A DNA stretch of 64,000 nucleotides from an uncultured Lachnospiraceae bacterium (GTDB lineage Bacteria > Bacillota > Clostridia > Lachnospirales > Lachnospiraceae). Made by a program: the position numbers and the translations under genes. The stretch is taken from NCBI GenBank assembly GCA_902781455.1, contig CACZJF010000001.1:62001-126000 (forward strand). The letters run 5' to 3'. The notes under the pieces were generated by a model. That model was not told where the DNA came from and did no database searches. It saw nothing but the letters and a program-made list of their open reading frames with translations. Numbering within the stretch: position 1 is the first letter of the stretch; the number at the start of each line of letters is the position of its first letter. This document shows positions 62,700 through 64,000 of the stretch, piece by piece.

Positions 62700-62804
62700 T
62701 GTTTATTGTCAGCGTGTCAAACAGATGCTTATTGTCAGCGTGTAAATCGGCTGTTTATTGTGAGTGCGTAAAAAGCAATTGTCTATCTTCAGCGCATAAA
62801 GCGG
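62700..62804. repeat. Four-copy imperfect tandem repeat reaching into lexA
   Basis: Units start at 62700, 62726, 62752 and 62780 (periods 26, 26, 28). Each reads TG(T/C)(T/C)TATTGTCAGCG(T/C)GTAAA or close to it. The fourth unit includes the lexA stop and last codons, so the others look like duplications of the lexA 3' end that have drifted. Confidence 0.75.
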
Positions 62805-63409
62805 AACACACCGAACACCTTCCCGAGAATCTCGAAGTCTTTGTCGACAATGATCGGATCCATGGTTTCGTTCTCCGGCTGCAGACGGATATGCCCCTTC
62901 TCCTTATAGAAAGTTTTTACGGTAGCAGAGTTTTCGATCAGAGCGACGACAATATCTCCGTTGTGTGCGTCCTTGCACTGTTCCACGAGAATCAGATCCC
63001 CGGAATTGATCCCGGCCCGGATCATGCTGTCTCCCTTCACCTTCAGGAGAAATGACTGGTTGGCAGGCATATACTCAGCGGGTACAGGGAAGTAGTTCTC
63101 AATATTCTCCTGCGCCAGAATCGGCTGACCGGCGGCAACGGTCCCTACCAGCGGAACATTCACCGTCTCCCGGCGGACAAGCTGAAACTGATCGCTGATG
63201 ACTTCGATTGCGCGCGGTTTCGTCGGATCCTTGCGGATGTAACCATTCTTTTCCAGCGTCGCGAGATGAGAGTGGACAGAGGAAGTAGACTTCAGGTTGA
63301 CAGCTTCACAGATTTCCCGGACTGCCGGAGGATAGCCCTTCTTCAGAATCTCGCTCTTGATAAAATCCAGAATCTCCTGCTGTTTCCTGGATATCTTTCC
63401 ATATGCCAT
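62789..63409 (-). CDS. lexA: SOS repressor LexA
   Basis: A 206-residue LexA. The winged-helix DNA-binding domain covers residues 1-70 ([38 protein letters not shown]). The autocleavage site is Ala93-Gly94 in GTVAAGQ, with the catalytic Ser128 in KGDSMIRAG and Lys165 in SATVKTF. RecA filaments trigger self-cleavage and SOS induction. The ATG at 63409 follows GAGGTG; the longer frame to 63448 has no site. Two LexA boxes and a promoter lie upstream, showing autoregulation. Confidence 0.96.
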   Translation of the reverse strand: MAYGKISRKQQEILDFIKSEILKKGYPPAVREICEAVNLKSTSSVHSHLATLEKNGYIRKDPTKPRAIEVISDQFQLVRRETVNVPLVGTVAAGQPILAQENIENYFPVPAEYMPANQSFLLKVKGDSMIRAGINSGDLILVEQCKDAHNGDIVVALIENSATVKTFYKEKGHIRLQPENETMDPIIVDKDFEILGKVFGVFRFMR

Positions 63410-63471
63410 ACTACACACCTCATCTTTCTGTCTGTATAAGATCTGCATCGCATTCTGCTGAGAGAACGCGG

Positions 63472-63543
63472 CGAATATCTGTTCAGCTTTATTCTATCAC
63501 AGCGGATCCGGAAACGCAAACAGATGTTTCGAAAATCTGTTCG
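63472..63543 (-). promoter_or_regulatory. lexA promoter with two LexA boxes
   Basis: On the - strand the promoter is TTGCGT (63519-63514), a 17-base spacer and TAGAAT (63496-63491). Box 1 at 63472-63485 (CGAATATCTGTTCA) lies just after the -10. Box 2 at 63530-63543 (CGAAAATCTGTTCG) lies just upstream of the -35. Both match CGAAC-N4-GTTCG with two and one mismatches and share CGAA-ATCTGTTC. They flank the promoter, as expected for autorepression. Confidence 0.75.
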
Positions 63544-63572
63544 GAATCTGTACGGAACCTGTCCGGAATATG
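63540..63572. repeat. Three 11-base direct repeats upstream of lexA
   Basis: TTCGGAATCTG, TACGGAACCTG and TCCGGAATATG follow each other at exactly one helical turn. They begin in the LexA box 2 and may extend the operator or bind another regulator. Confidence 0.55.
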
Positions 63573-63612
63573 AATCTTCGAAGATTGTGGGAATACAGGT
63601 CACCGTTCCCTG

Positions 63613-64000
63613 TCAGGAATTATCTTCCCGAAGTTTCACCGCGCCGGCCGCCCGCCTGCGGCGTTGATCGTCCATCGCTGCATAATGCTTCTTTGTTGTA
63701 TTGACGTCCTTGTGCCCCAGAACATCCGCAACCAGGTAGATATCGCCTGTTTCCCGATACAGAGCCGTTCCATAGGTGCTGCGCAGCTTATGCGGTGTGA
63801 TCTTTTTGCTGGTTGTAATACATCTGGCATACTTCTTGACCATATTCTCAACGGCCTGAACGCCCATCCGTTTCCTCTGCGTAGAAAAGAAGAGCGCATT
63901 TTCATGACCGGGGAGAGGAGTGATGGTCTCCCGTACTTCCAGATAATCCAGCAGTGCTTTCTCCACTTCATCTCCGAAATAGACAACGGATTCCGAGCCG
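63613..64000 (-). CDS. Tyrosine recombinase/integrase, C-terminal part (partial)
   Basis: The frame enters from the right edge of the window and ends at 63613; 128 codons are visible. The catalytic residues of tyrosine recombinases are present: His and Arg in TPHKLRSTYGT, His in LGHKDVNTTKKHYA, and the nucleophilic Tyr in KHYAAM. The first catalytic Arg would lie outside the window. The tail is basic (RRRRAAGAV). It lies 203 bases upstream of lexA on the same strand. It could be a XerC/D-like housekeeping recombinase, often found beside lexA in Clostridia, or the integrase of an element to the right. The upstream sequence is needed to decide. Confidence 0.85.
   Translation of the reverse strand, partial: GSESVVYFGDEVEKALLDYLEVRETITPLPGHENALFFSTQRKRMGVQAVENMVKKYARCITTSKKITPHKLRSTYGTALYRETGDIYLVADVLGHKDVNTTKKHYAAMDDQRRRRAAGAVKLREDNS

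Noticed and set aside
62700-62804. Possible CRISPR array
   Set aside because: Units are contiguous with no spacers and vary internally; it is a plain tandem repeat.

Overview
The window is a GC-moderate (mid-50s %) chromosomal segment from a strictly anaerobic Clostridia-type Firmicute, most likely Lachnospiraceae. Four things point there: the SCIFF ranthipeptide pair beside a fused SecDF, the Clostridia-type order rimP-nusA-rnpM-ylxQ-infB-rbfA-nrnA-truB-ribF-rpsO-pnp, a T-box in front of pheST, and a B12-dependent methionine synthase whose activation domain is a separate protein. No tRNA, rRNA, CRISPR array, IS element or prophage block is visible. A partial tyrosine recombinase lies at the right edge.

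Layout. 1-8842: a catabolic and amino-acid run on the + strand, ygeY(partial)-ygeW-arcC-PLP enzyme-serC-serA-DUF1015-ygeX. The ygeW/ygeX/ygeY set is the one linked to anaerobic purine (urate) degradation. Carbamoyl groups would be turned into ATP by carbamate kinase, and 2,3-diaminopropionate would be split to pyruvate and ammonia. 8870-9366: a palindromic repeat, a 48-bp tandem repeat, a promoter and a phenylalanine T-box controlling pheST. 12863-13145: a promoter and probable 6S RNA, then queA. 14438-18663: a compact type IV pilus-like operon (PilC/GspF, four small membrane proteins, PilT-type ATPase). 18738-24713: accessory metabolism (GH13 glycosidase, LUD protein, exported MTA/SAH nucleosidase, dut, queH, argH). 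24859-28205 (-): metH plus its activation protein. 28406-36619: asd, topB, a beta-helix protein and a topoisomerase IV-like parE/parC pair. 36626-36980: a long palindrome, a promoter and a leader hairpin. 37006-48663: the transcription/translation operon from rimP to pnp.

48704-51181 (-): aroA and tyrA. 51363-57732: an EF-G paralogue with a degenerate G domain, the SCIFF precursor scfA, its radical-SAM maturase scfB, and secDF. 57819-62697: recJ, then yhbY-nadD-yqeK-rsfS-sseB. 62700-64000: a four-copy tandem repeat running into the 3' end of lexA, LexA boxes, and a partial recombinase (-).

The most notable items are the probable urate/diaminopropionate degradation operon with an unassigned 493-residue PLP enzyme, the EF-G paralogue that has lost the usual G4 motif and catalytic histidine, the SCIFF system with a hairpin separating precursor from maturase, the reduced pilus-like operon, a secreted nucleosidase, and two unrelated intergenic palindromes. 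All gene names are assigned from recognised motifs and gene order only; no database search was run.
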